This document shows positions 35,295 to 45,837 of a DNA stretch of 64,000 nucleotides, piece by piece. The stretch comes from Panagrolaimus kolymaensis. Taxonomy: Eukaryota > Nematoda > Chromadorea > Rhabditida > Panagrolaimidae. The stretch lies in assembly GCA_028622995.1 (NCBI GenBank), contig JAJQJQ010000027.1, positions 3,286,001 through 3,350,000 of the forward strand, given 5' to 3'. The notes under the pieces were generated by a model. It was not told the origin of the DNA and did no database searches. It saw only the letters and a list, made by a program, of their open reading frames with translations. Position numbers and translations under genes: made by a program. Position 1 is the stretch's first letter. Every line of letters starts with the position of its first letter.

Positions 35295-36083
35295 ATGGAC
35301 ATTTTTAATTCTATATCACAATTTTTTGTAAGAAATACTTCAAATTTAAAATTTAATGGAACTGAAATCTATGAAGAATCAGCCATGTCCACTTATGAAA
35401 TGGCAAGCAATGTTAAATCTGTATTAACTTTACTAACTTCTACAATTTTATTAAAAATTGTAATATCAAAAACACCAAAATCAATGAAAAAATTAAAATT
35501 TTGTTTAATAAATTATATTATTGGAGCCATATTATTTCACTTGGCACTTTTTTTATATCCTTTGGTTGTTTTGCATCCATTTATTTTTGGATATTCACCA
35601 GGAATAAGCAAAAATTTTCATCCCACTTTTAATTTAATTTATTTGACTTGGTTTGTTCGTCCTCCATTTTATTATTTGATAGCGTTTTAGCTATGACTTG
35701 GGAAAGATGTTTCGCTGTGATGGGAATCAATGATTCACCCATTTTATTTTATGGTTATCGATTACTTATAGGAAGTGATATATGCATATTTTTAATTAGC
35801 GCAATAGGACTTTTAATTACACCTATACGAAATTTATTTATTATTCCTCCTGAAGAAATTGAATTATATCTTGAAAACAAAATAATTGGTCTTGAAAAGA
35901 TTATTAATGTTAATACATTAATTATTGTTAAACCATTTGAAAAGCATTATTATCCTATTTTTTCTGGTTAAAGGATAGAATATTTGGTAAAAAGTTAAGA
36001 ATATCAACAATATTACCAAAATATAATTCCACATTGGAAGCCACAATTATTTTTCGACTACCATCGCAACTAAAAATAAAGTA
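35295..36083 (+). pseudogene. Broken Srh-like receptor with frameshift and internal deletion
   Basis: The N-terminal part is nearly identical to the intact receptor at 15147-16283 (same opening MDIFN, EIYEESAMSTYE, SKTPKSMKKLKF). Around 35645 the frame shifts near the end of TM3; the other frame continues with AMTWERCFAV and IIPPEEIELYLENK. At about 35968 the sequence jumps to the C-terminal tail (GKKLRISTILPKYNS), skipping about 120 codons that encode TM5 to TM7. It cannot encode a receptor. Upstream similarity extends to about 34890, matching 16680-16284 in inverse orientation, so this is an inverted segmental duplicate. Confidence 0.8.
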
Positions 36084-36098
36084 AGAAATATCAAAAGT

Positions 36099-36180
36099 GT
36101 TGCATCACTCCATATCGAAATTATTTTCTCCGTAGATTTAGAAAAGATAAAACTGGCATAGTTGTAACTATGATTCTTTG
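36099..36180 (+). pseudogene. Fragment of an Srh-like receptor C-terminus
   Basis: Reads CITPYRNYFLRRFRK and a short hydrophobic tail before TGA, matching CISPYRNYFCQFFRK of the receptor at 31674. Only the last 27 or so codons remain, directly after the broken copy at 35295-36083. Confidence 0.55.
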
Positions 36181-36276
36181 ATTTCGATTTTAAATTTGTC
36201 AAACCAAATTTTTTTTCCATAAATAAAGATTTTATTTTAAATTATCAAAATTTTTAAAGAAAATTTAAAAACTTTT

Positions 36277-37205
36277 TTAATGAATTTGTTGTTTCTTAAG
36301 ATTATTGAAAAATCGGCTTCGATGTCGTAAAAAGCTCATCAATTTATTCTTTTTGTTCATCATTCGTCCATTTCCAGGGCATTTTGGTGTATCAGTGCAT
36401 TGAGGGAAGTTGAAGTTCATGGAAATGGTGGTAGAATGACAAATAAAATCTGCTGAACCTCGTCCACAATATTTTTGATATGCATTCATCATGCATGTGA
36501 TGTAGTCTTTGACGGGACTAAAATTTCAAGAAAAATGAAAAATTTGAATAAAAAAAGACTAAAAGAAAATTTGGAGATATCAAAATTTTCCAAAGAAAAA
36601 AAATATTATAGAAAAATGGTCGCCAAGCATGCGTGTCTTAAAGGTCAAAAGCGGAGTTACTTACGGGCACGAAACACCATTTTGAAAGCCAAGACTCAAG
36701 TTTTTTGCGCATGCTACGAGATCAGAATTATGTTGATTATGCATGCTTTGAAGGCAATCATGATTTTTAACCAACTCTAAAATTTAACAAATTCATAATT
36801 TTTTTTAGCACTTTATATCCCTAAATAAAGCTTACCATCATAACCATCAGTGAATTCCCAATCTTCAATTGGTCGAGTTGTAGCCCATTGTCTTGCAATA
36901 GTATCGTTATTGGTATTGAAAACAAGTTTAAATGCTTCAACCGTGACACAATCTGGCACAAATGGTTGAAGGCATGAAATTCGAGTGGCGATCCAATCTT
37001 TAACCATGGCTTCACCTTGAACTCCATTACGATTAATAAAATTTTGAGCTGTTGTAACATAAACTTGAAAATTTGGCATAGTTTTAAGGCCATATTTAAG
37101 GAAATATGAGAGATAACATTGTTGAGCTGTGGCTACACTGGAACTTGGACAATCGGCTGCAAATGCAACTCCAGCGAGCAAAGTTATAAAAATCAATATT
37201 TTCAT
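36277..37205 (-). CDS. Secreted DUF19 (T20D4.11-like) protein, three exons
   Basis: Predicted secreted protein of about 240 residues. The exons 37205-36836, 36776-36665 and 36517-36277 join in frame with phases 1 and 2. The signal peptide is ILIFITLLAGVAFA, followed by ADCPSSSVATAQQCY. The cysteine spacing (C..C, SCLQPFVPDC, HDCLQSM, ACAKNL, VSCP, ITCMMNAYQKYCG, ICHST, QCTD, CPG) fits the nematode DUF19 domain, which has a conserved C-x5-Y-x2-C element near its end. The tail is very basic. The function of DUF19 proteins is unknown; some are extracellular. A low, widely spread residue identity would be normal for the family. Confidence 0.75.
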
Positions 37206-37677
37206 TTCTAAACAAGACTATCAGAAAAAGAAATGTAGAGTATAAAAATTTTAGTGTTTTTATTATTGTTTAAATATGCTAAAAAAAATTTTTGTCAACG
37301 ACGTTGCTAACATGCGAGCATTGATAAGAACATCCTCTTTTGACATCATTTAATGCTTTTATTTCCTTGTAAAAAAAATATGCTTATGTTTTATGTCCAT
37401 TTTATTTGGACTACAAGGTGTGCTATAATCTGTGTTATTCCTACGTTTTTATTATATCAATAAAAAAATGCTCCTTCGAATGTAAAATAAACTCCGCTCA
37501 ACTTTGTGATCTTTGTTGCTCAAAGTGCAGCTACGTTAGCAAAAGCAACAAAGATAACGAAAGCTTTATTTTTTCAAAATTTTTAAAGCTATGAAAAATT
37601 ATGAAAAGTGAACAATATTTTTTAATTATTAGTTTAGCATATTTAATTATAGCTAAAACATTTATTTATATATGGTA

Positions 37678-37944
37678 TTAAGAATGAGTTATTTTACATT
37701 TTTGGGGTTTTTCTTTATTCTTTCATTCCCTGTTGCAATTATTACTTTTACTTATTGGTTCAATCCCAATCCAAGCATTTACGTTAATTAATGTTTGGCA
37801 TTTATGAACTTTTTTGGATTATACCACACTTTAATGACTATAATTTGTATTAAACCATATAAAATTTATGTAATTTATTTGTTCAAGAAAATAATCTGTA
37901 AATATACTCTGAAAACTGTAATTATTCCGAATACTGTTTTTTAA
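37678..37944 (+). pseudogene. Srh-like receptor TM6-TM7 remnant with in-frame stop
   Basis: Reads MSYFTFLGFFFILSFPVA, then TYWFNPNPSIYVN, a TAA where relatives have Tyr, then CLAFMNFFGLYHTLMT and a C-terminal tail to the TAA near 37944. It is closest to the receptor at 21352. No N-terminal half is found upstream, so only the last quarter survives. It lies just before the intact receptor at 38238. Confidence 0.75.
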
Positions 37945-38090
37945 TATATTCGTTGCAAATGTTTTAGAATTCTGACATTTAACATTATAAAAAAAATTTT
38001 AAAAATCTAAATATTGAGTAAAAAAAGAGACTACAGAATTTTTTTAGCAAAACCTGCCTTTCGCCCGGTGAAAATAAATATAAATAAAAT

Positions 38091-38096
38091 CACCTG
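38091..38096 (+). promoter_or_regulatory. E-box CACCTG upstream of Srh-like receptor
   Basis: AAATCACCTGCT, 142 bases before the ATG at 38238. It fits WWYCACSTGYY. Confidence 0.5.
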
Positions 38097-38237
38097 CTAT
38101 GATTTAAATAAATTTTTCAAAGTTATTTCTTTTCATCTTTATTCTACTAAAGAAAAATGATAAGATATTCTTTATAGCTGCTTTTATAAAAAAAGTTTTT
38201 TATTTAATTTATTTACTTTTTGTTGTTTTTGCTTATA

Positions 38238-39308
38238 ATGAGTATTCTTACATTGAATATCACAACAGAAACCCTTAATAAAAAAATAAATTTTGAAGAA
38301 ATATATGATAAATCTTTTGTTAAAATTTATTCTTCTTTAGTGGATGTAATAACATTATTTTCAATTTTGCTAACATTTCTTCTAATTTACACAATAATAA
38401 AAAAGACTCCAAAATCTATGGAAAGTTTAAAAATATATTTATTGCCATATTCAATTTATACCATCGTTGTTGAATTAGTTTTGGGATTTTATATTCCATA
38501 TTTATTACATCCATTTGTATATTTTTATCCCATTGGTTTAGCTCAAAATTTTTCACCACAAATTTTATTAGCTATTATTGGGTGTGGATCTTATTCAGCT
38601 TTTTCTTTATTGGATTGTTACATAGGAATAGCTTTAGAGAGATATTTCGTGCTAAGAAATATTGAAAATGTTAGTCTAATTCGATCGAGAACTCCGTTAT
38701 TTATATTTGGTTTACTTTCATTTTCTTCATTTTTATGTTTGGTTATTTGTTTCATTTTTATTGCAATCAAACCATTATCAGCCCTTTTTCTTGTACCAAT
38801 TGAAGATATTCCCACTATAGCAATGAATAGTATTCAAGATATCGAAAAATATTTAAATCTTAATTCCCTTTTAATTTTTCAAGGTTCAAAACAAAATTCG
38901 ATTCCATTTTTTGTTATTTTTATTGGAGCATTTTCATCCTTTAGAACTTTGTTGGCTGGATATGTAACTCTTTTAAATACATACAGATCACATAAGTTAA
39001 GAAATCAAATGTCTATTGAGCTTCAAAAAAATAATTCAATGTTACTTCGAATGAGTTATTTTCAATTAGTTGGTTTATTCATATTTATAGTATGTCCTCT
39101 TATAACTATATCTTTTACTTATTGGTTTAATCATAAACCAGCAGTTTATGTAAATTATTGTCTTGGAATTATGAACTTTTTTGGATTATACGATACTTTA
39201 ATGACTTTAATTTGTATTAGACCATATAGAATGTTTATTTATGAATTCATTAAAAAACCTTGGGGTTATAAGTTTGGCAAAATTATTGTTATTCAAAGTA
39301 TAGCTTAA
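38238..39308 (+). CDS. Srh-like 7TM chemoreceptor, single exon
   Basis: Intronless receptor of about 356 residues. It contains NFEEIYDKSFVKIYSSL, KKTPKSMESLKIYLLPYS, LHPFVYFYPIG, CYIGIALERYFVLRNIE, and a TM7 ending ICIRPYRMFI. The ATG at 38238 is the first in frame. Its nearest relative in the window is 21352. The CACCTG box lies 142 bases upstream. Together with 37678-37944 it suggests local tandem duplication of this receptor group. Confidence 0.82.
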   Translation: MSILTLNITTETLNKKINFEEIYDKSFVKIYSSLVDVITLFSILLTFLLIYTIIKKTPKSMESLKIYLLPYSIYTIVVELVLGFYIPYLLHPFVYFYPIGLAQNFSPQILLAIIGCGSYSAFSLLDCYIGIALERYFVLRNIENVSLIRSRTPLFIFGLLSFSSFLCLVICFIFIAIKPLSALFLVPIEDIPTIAMNSIQDIEKYLNLNSLLIFQGSKQNSIPFFVIFIGAFSSFRTLLAGYVTLLNTYRSHKLRNQMSIELQKNNSMLLRMSYFQLVGLFIFIVCPLITISFTYWFNHKPAVYVNYCLGIMNFFGLYDTLMTLICIRPYRMFIYEFIKKPWGYKFGKIIVIQSIA

Positions 39309-39593
39309 CTTAAATTTATAAAAATTGAAAATAAATCCTTTTCTTTCTTTATTTATTTTATTTTTTTAGGATAACAAAAAAATGATTCTGTAATTTTATT
39401 AAAAAAAACTTTTAAAAAAATATATTTAAATAATTAATAAGTTATGAAAACTTCATAGAAAAAACCAGCTTGTTTCTTCTTTACCCATAATGCATGAAAA
39501 AATTAAATTACAGTTTTATTCAGAAAATATATTGGCATGACAAATGTCAAAAGCATTATTCATAAATAATAAATTTTTCGGTACGTTCGTTTC

Positions 39594-39803
39594 TTAGCAA
39601 ACTACTTCATATGGAGGAAACATAGATCTTCCACAACTACCAGGAAAATATCCACAATGGCTGTAGGGATAAGAATAACTGTTGTAACCATAGTAGTTTT
39701 GATAATAATTGTTGTTATTGTTGCTGGCATACTGGGAGTTAACATAGTAAACAAAATAAAAAAGTATGAATAAAAAGAATAAGTGCAGCAAAAATTTTGA
39801 CAT
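39594..39803 (-). CDS. Small secreted Asn/Tyr-rich peptide
   Basis: 69 residues with a strong signal peptide (LLHLFFLFILFYFVYYVNS), then NNNNNYYQNYYGYNSYSYPY and a short Cys-containing tail (HCGYFPGSCGRSMFPPYEVVC). Signal peptide plus low-complexity Tyr/Asn/Gly composition is common in nematode antimicrobial or cuticle-associated peptides. No family is recognised and the size leaves room for chance. Confidence 0.5.
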   Translation of the reverse strand: MSKFLLHLFFLFILFYFVYYVNSQYASNNNNNYYQNYYGYNSYSYPYSHCGYFPGSCGRSMFPPYEVVC

Positions 39804-41390
39804 TTTTTAGTTTAACAAAAAAATGATATAAACTTTCGATTTTTTTTTTGCTGATATTTATAAGGAAAACAAACCCTTTAAAAGGATTAAAAAAAAGTTT
39901 AAAAAAGAAATATGTGTGTCTTTGACGAATTCTTGCAATTTTTTCTTCATACCTTGAAAAAAAGCGCGTCAATAATCAACCAAACGTGCAAATAAAAAGT
40001 AAATTGGTTCAACGATTTCATTTCACTCAGCAAATGAATATGTGCGCTCGCTATAGTCGAATATATGTATTCTCTAAACTTTACTTCCATGTGTGGTTTC
40101 ATCTGTTTTTGAACATATAGTTGTAAAAAATATATGTATATAGTTTCAAAAACGAAAAGCTTATTTTTAATTGGTTTTTGTGTTTTGAGTTTGAGAAGTT
40201 GTTTTTCTTGGTCCACTTTGAAACTTTGAAATTAGAAAGTTCTGTCGTCGTCAATTCCTCACATTTATTAAAAATTGAAAGTTTCGGAAACTCCTATCGA
40301 GCTGATCGGGAATTAACAATATCATTTGAAATATAATAATTAAAATTACTTTTTTAAACATTTTATTATGCTGAAAACTCGCTCAGCGCTTGCTGATATA
40401 CTAAACTTTTTTATTAAAACTTTTTTTTGCGAGATTTTTTTGATTTATTGACAAAAAAGGCAAAGATATATGTAGTTGCTTTACGTGATTCTGGTGTCGC
40501 CTCTTTCAAGGCTTTTCATTATTTAATTTGTAGAAATAAAGTTGTTTACAAAAAATAAACAATATTCAAAACTATTTTAAATTTGTTTGTCAGTTTTAAA
40601 AATAAGGTGAAACTGAAAGCAAATTTTTTTTGTTTTATTTAAAAAAACACTTTTCTTTTTGTTTGCTTTTTTTTGATTCATCATCGTCGATTTTTTTCCT
40701 CATCCTTTTTCATTTCCTAATTTATGGATCGATAATAACCTTTGCAGCCTAGCTTTTGACCCTTGGTTTAGTCTCCCAAAAAATGTTAGTAAACAAAAAA
40801 GAATGAAAACCAAAAACAAATGTATTTTTTTTAAACCTTTGATTTTTAACTTCTTTTTTATGGCAGATTTAACTTTGAATATTTTAATTTTAATTTTTTT
40901 CATTTTTGTTTGTTTTATGAAAAAATTATCTGCAAAATATAATTTAACTTTCTATGCTTTTAATTTTTATATATCACAGTTTGTCTCTTTAGATGATGTA
41001 CTCTTTGGGTTTATATGTAAATTTTTTGGATATTCGTGAATTAAACAATATTTTTTTCGCTTAGCAATCAGGCGCTAGAATGAACTGCACTTGGTACTGT
41101 TTGAATATTATTAATAACATTATCGTTAAAGGTGGTCAAAAATTGTATCGAGGCCGTTATTAATTGGTGCAAGTAAAAAATTGCTAATTAATATTTATAA
41201 GCATATAATTAAAAAATATTAATGAAAGAAAAAAAATTAGATAACGAGTGCATATATTTTTTATAAAAAAGTTTGTTGATTCAGTTAATTCAAGTATGTA
41301 CAAATTAAAAAAGGAAATAATAATGAATAATTTTGATATGGAAAAAATGAAATTATTATAATTTTTTAAAGCAATAAAAAACATAATATT
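39804..41390. other. Intergenic region, nothing supported
   Basis: About 1.6 kb of AT-rich sequence without a supportable gene. Frames seen here are short and of biased composition. Confidence 0.5.
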
Positions 41391-42199
41391 TTAAACAATT
41401 CGAGCAGGAATATGTTCAACTTCACGAATGGTTACTTTATCATGAGATCGAGCTGCGGCTTCTTGGGCTGCAGAAGTGACTAAAGTGGTTTGTCGTACTT
41501 CACCTTGTGAATGAACATTGTATGGGGCTTCTTGGGAATGAGATGTCGCTTCTCTTTGAAGTTTTGCACCAGCTTCAATCATTTCAGCTCCTGAAAATTT
41601 TATATTAAAATCTTTCGGCAAAAAACACACAGTCATAATATTTTGCGATAATTAATTTTTGTTATTAGAAAATTTTTAATTAATCAAAGCAAAAGTTTTT
41701 TATTTTGTCTTGCCGCAAATTTTTAAAGATTTTAGTAATTTTTTGCTATAATTAAATTAATAAAAAGTTTACCAGCTTCTGCGAGAAGTTCTTGTCCGCG
41801 TTCTTGATTATTTAAAGCTTTAGCAGTTAACGCATTGGCTCTTTCAGCAGCAAGTCGAGCTTCTTCTTGAGCCCGTTCAGCATAAGCAAATTCAGCTTGG
41901 TTATTTCGAAGGGTTCCTTCTGCTTCAGCACGAAGTTGTTGAGCACGAACTTCATGTTCATTCGTGCCAAGAGTGGAAATTACTTCTCGATGTTGGAAAT
42001 TAGCACCATCAATTTCGCGACTATAATTAACTCCACCTTCAATTTGGCTGCTATCATTACTTCCATCATTGGAAGCAGTGCTGGAAATTTCTGCAATTGT
42101 GGTTCCAACACCATATCTTGGACCTTCATGAATTCGACGAAGTCCTTTAATTGGTTCTTCACCACCAGAAGCAGGAAAAGTTGTTTGTTGAGTATACAT
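41391..42199 (-). CDS. Hydrophilic Ala/Glu/Gln-rich helical protein (LEA/heat-soluble-like), two exons
   Basis: About 208 residues, exons 42199-41773 and 41590-41391 joined in phase 1 inside AEAG|AEM. The start is the ATG at 42199 (MYTQQTTFP). The protein has no signal peptide, no Cys and no hydrophobic core. The middle is a long amphipathic helix or coiled coil rich in Ala, Glu, Arg and Gln ([20 protein letters not shown]). The C-terminal third ([20 protein letters not shown]) is shared with the protein at 44124-45323. Composition resembles stress-protective, disordered helix-forming proteins, as in desiccation-tolerant nematodes; that is inference. A TATA-like box lies about 105 bases upstream. 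Confidence 0.68.
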
Positions 42200-42303
42200 T
42201 TTTTTAATATATAAATTTGAGAGAAAAAAATAACAAAATACGCTGCACACGAGTGAGGTAAGAAGAAAAAATAGAAATTTGAAGAAGTCACAACTTTTTG
42301 TCG

Positions 42304-42314
42304 CCCCTTTTATA
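42304..42314 (-). promoter_or_regulatory. TATA-like box
   Basis: Minus-strand GGTATAAAAGG, about 105 bases upstream of the ATG at 42199. Confidence 0.45.
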
Positions 42315-43129
42315 CCTTGTTTTTTTGTTGTTTCTTTTCTTTTTTCTTTTTTTTTCTTTTGCGCTGCGCGGCTGGCTGGCTGCTAAGGAAACAACAACAA
42401 ATAAAGGAAAGAAGTCGTCAAAAAAAAAAAACGAGAAAAACAAAAGTTTCAAAATGTGGAGGAAAAACAACGCAGAAAAATAATTCAAGGACAAAAGCAA
42501 CTAAAAAAAAGTTTTTTTATTACGTAAAAAAATACAGCAAAAGTTGTTGTTGGTTTTTTTGGAAATTCCAAGTTGCATCCATAAATACAATAAATTTCAA
42601 AAACCGGTGATCGATGTTTACCAATACACTTCACTTTTTGATTGTTGTTTTGATAAGATTAAAAAAAATAAATGGTTTATGACCGTTATGTTTACTTTAC
42701 ATAAAAAAACATGTTCGACGAAGGAAATATGAAATCAAAAATGACCCAGAAAAATAGTAACGTTTTTTGGGATTACTTTGTTTCACAAATATATTTCAAT
42801 TTTTAATGAAAGAAAATTTTAGTCGCTGGCTTGGAAGAGTTTTAAGTAATATTTTTTGGGGAATTTTTAGTTAATAAAATTGATAAGTATCTTAAAGGAA
42901 TCAAAATGGGAAAATTTCATCAACAAAAAATCGTTCTTAACTTTGCCTTATTTTTTAGAGACTTAAAGCACAAAGAAAAGTTTATGTCCATTTTTATTGT
43001 GTCTGTTTTGGTTTATGTCCATTTTTTGTTTTCGCAGTGAAGAGAACAAAGTAATACAAGAAAAAAGTAGAATCAATTTATTTCTTATAACTGCAAACAA
43101 AAATAATATCAAAAAGTAATTAAATAAAA

Positions 43130-43363
43130 TTATTTTTCTTGAATTCCACGAATCTTTGTTTCTCCAGCATGATTGGCAGTATCTGTATCGCATTGACCAT
43201 TTTTACAATCAGTCGTATGCTGATGAGATGGTTCTCGATCATTTACATTTCCAGAAATTTTATTCATAATATCTTTAGTTTTTTCATCATTGGCAGCTTT
43301 TACTCCATCTTGATTGAAAGAAGTATGGGCATCAGGAATTTTTTGGTCTTGAGTGGATGACAT
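43130..43363 (-). CDS. Small hydrophilic protein, truncated paralog of the helical family
   Basis: 77 residues, one exon, start ATG at 43363 (MSSTQDQKIPDAHTSFNQ). It aligns with residues about 55-135 of the larger protein at 44124-45323 (MSSTHDDQQQQKIPEAHTSF, TTDCKNGQCDTDTANHAGET). It ends at TAA right after that module, without the helical C-terminal part. The upstream core-promoter motif is shared, so it may be a real short gene instead of a relic. Confidence 0.6.
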   Translation of the reverse strand: MSSTQDQKIPDAHTSFNQDGVKAANDEKTKDIMNKISGNVNDREPSHQHTTDCKNGQCDTDTANHAGETKIRGIQEK

Positions 43364-43472
43364 TTCAGAATAAAATTTTAAAACTTTTTTAAACGTTAAA
43401 CTTTCTTTATGAAGTAAAAACAAAAAAAAATTTTAAAAAATATTTATCTTAAAGAAATTATTTAACAAGTTT

Positions 43473-43490
43473 TGTTTGCTTTTTATATAT
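43473..43490 (-). promoter_or_regulatory. Shared TATA/AAGCAAAC core promoter motif
   Basis: Minus-strand ATATATAAAAAGCAAACAAA, about 110 bases before the ATG at 43363. It is almost identical to the motif at 45411-45425. Confidence 0.55.
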
Positions 43491-44123
43491 TTTCTTCCAT
43501 TAGTGAGAGTGTTGTTTATTATTATTTTTCGATTGCAAAATCAAAAGAAAGAAAAACAACAACAAAAATTACATCGAAAAACAGAAGAAAAAAATTGAGA
43601 GAGGACGGGAAAAAGCAAGGGAATGAAAAAAAGGCGCTCTTCTTTTTAAAAAAGGGTTTGATAGGTGAGAAAAAAACATACATAGAAAAAACATGTTAGA
43701 TGAAAGAAGTTTTTTAATCAAATTTATGTATGAATGTGGAATTTTCATAGAATATTTCTCCTACTGGTTAGAGACTGTTTTAAAGAAAACATTTTTCTTT
43801 GTGCCGCATTTTACTTTTGAATGGAAAACCTTTAAAAATAGACATTTTTTGTCAAAGAAAAAACAACTTTGGTCTTTTTTTCACTTAAAAATCTCAAACA
43901 TAAAAAAAATTTGCTCTTCGATGATTAAAAAATTTTAAACATAAAACACAAAAAAGAAAGATTATGTCCATTTTATATTTTGTTTTGTGTTTCTTATTTT
44001 TATACTTCTTTGTTTTTCTTGTGAACACAAATTTTAAAAATAAAATGGATCCGATTTATTACAAATAAATACATACATTAAAATTATTGCAAACTTTTAC
44101 AAACTTTTTTTGCATTTTTTATA

Positions 44124-45323
44124 TTATTTTTTGACAATTTGAGGAAGATTTTTTTCAACTTCACGAGATACATGAATTTCATGAGCTAGAACTGCAGCTT
44201 CTTGCCCGGCAGCTGAAATGAAAGTGGTTTGACGAACTGCGCCTTGGGAATGAGTATTGTATGGGACTTTGCGTTGAAGGGCTGCAGCTTCTCGTTGAAG
44301 TTTGGCTCCAACTTCAATCATTTCTGCTCCAGCTTCAGCAAGTAATTCTTGGCCACGCTGTTGTTCATCGAGGGCTTTGGAAGTTTTAGCATTGGCAATA
44401 TCGGAAATTATTCGAGCTTGAGATTGAAGTCGTTGAGCTTCAGCAAATTCCGCATCATTATATTTAAGCATTTCATCCGCCTTTTTTCTAAGTTCACAAA
44501 CGAGTTGGGCATGTTCATCGCTGGTTTGAAAGGTAGATTGAATAGTTTCAGCTTGAATAGTTCGTGAATGGACCCCTGGAACGCCAGCCGTAACAGACGA
44601 TGAAAAATGTGTTTCAGCTTTTTGGTTTTGGTTTTTTTGACCATCGCTGGCACATTTTTCAGATTTATTGGTTGTAGTAGTGTTAATATGACTTCCTTGA
44701 TTTAATTTATTAATTTGGACTCCAGGTGCGCATGGAGTAGTAGCAGACGATGATAATTTTGTTTCAGATTTTTGGTTTTCATTTTTATGATCAGCCTTAT
44801 CACGGTTTTGATCTTCATCCGAAGCTGTAGTGCTTATATGGCTGCCTTGATTAAATTGGGTTGTTTGGGTTGGAGTTAGCTTTTCTGAATTATTTTTTCC
44901 ACCATTATTTCCTTCTTGAATTCGACGAATTTCAGTTTCACCCGCATGATTGGCAGTATCTTTATCACATTTATCATTTTTACATTCGGTTGTATGTTGA
45001 TGGGATAATTCCATAGCATTAAAATTTCCACTAATATTATTCAAAATATCTTTAGTTTTTTCATCATTCGCAGCAGCATTGACTCCACCTTGATTGAAAG
45101 AAGTATGGGCTTCAGGAATTTTTTGTTGTTGTTGGTCATCATGAGTCGAAGACATTTTAGAATCGTTGTTCATAATATTTTTAGATTTCTCAGAAGTATC
45201 ATTTTTAACTTGAGGGGTTGTTGTTTCACTATGTTCCTTGAACGAAGCATAAACATCAGGAATTTCTGGTTGATCTAGAATAGAAGTTTGACGATGAGGG
45301 GTTCCGTGTTCAGTCGACATCAT
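44124..45323 (-). CDS. Large hydrophilic disordered/helical protein (LEA/heat-soluble-like)
   Basis: 399 residues, single exon, no signal peptide and almost no hydrophobic segments. The N-terminal half is disordered, rich in Ser, Thr, Asn, Gln, Asp and Lys, with two internal repeats (EIPDVYASF / KIPEAHTSF; FNQGSHISTT / LNQGSHINTT; two LSSSATT/FSSSVTA units). The C-terminal 150 residues are an Ala/Glu/Gln-rich helix ([20 protein letters not shown]) nearly identical to that in 41391-42199. One Cys pair lies in ECKNDKCD. The likely role, shielding cell content under stress, is inferred from composition only. It sits in tandem with 43130 and 41391, all on minus, so the cluster arose by local duplication. 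Confidence 0.75.
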   Translation of the reverse strand: MMSTEHGTPHRQTSILDQPEIPDVYASFKEHSETTTPQVKNDTSEKSKNIMNNDSKMSSTHDDQQQQKIPEAHTSFNQGGVNAAANDEKTKDILNNISGNFNAMELSHQHTTECKNDKCDKDTANHAGETEIRRIQEGNNGGKNNSEKLTPTQTTQFNQGSHISTTASDEDQNRDKADHKNENQKSETKLSSSATTPCAPGVQINKLNQGSHINTTTTNKSEKCASDGQKNQNQKAETHFSSSVTAGVPGVHSRTIQAETIQSTFQTSDEHAQLVCELRKKADEMLKYNDAEFAEAQRLQSQARIISDIANAKTSKALDEQQRGQELLAEAGAEMIEVGAKLQREAAALQRKVPYNTHSQGAVRQTTFISAAGQEAAVLAHEIHVSREVEKNLPQIVKK

Positions 45324-45410
45324 TTGAGTAAATTTAAATTTTTTTTATGAATAAAACAAGGAATAAATAATTAAAAAGATCGGTTGTCTTTATTTCTTTT
45401 TACCATTTTT

Positions 45411-45425
45411 GTTTGCTTTTTATAT
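45411..45425 (-). promoter_or_regulatory. Shared TATA/AAGCAAAC core promoter motif
   Basis: Minus-strand GATATAAAAAGCAAACAAA, about 90-100 bases upstream of the ATG at 45323. Confidence 0.55.
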
Positions 45426-45837
45426 CTTTCCAAAAAGAGGTAGTTGTTGTTGTTTGTTGTTATTCATTATTTTTTCTTGATTGCATAATCAACACAAAAA
45501 AGAAGTAAGAAATAAAAACAACAACATCAATTTCAAAGAATATCGAAAAGAAAGAAAAGAGAACATGAAAAGCAGGCGAAGATAGAGGGGCTTTTTTCTT
45601 TAAAAAAAGTGTTGATGTTAAAAAAAATCAAAAAACACGCAAAAAATAAGAGCAAAGAACAAAATACGTTTGTTCAAAAATCTTTTTTTGGTTGATTTCC
45701 GATATCAATTTTCGTCACCACAAATCAATTCTATTTGTCAAAATTTAAATAAAAAAACTTTTCGTTTATTTTTTTATGAATAAAATGAAATTCTACAATA
45801 AAATCCGGATTTTCAACAAACATAAATAAAATAAGTT

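Noticed and set aside
41867..42214. Plus-strand Ser/Phe-rich frame
   Set aside because: Antisense of the helical Ala/Glu-rich gene at 41391-42199; long antisense frames are common for such composition.
43473..43938. Lys-rich and Phe-rich plus frames
   Set aside because: They overlap promoter and intergenic DNA, have no homology and are biased by A/T runs.
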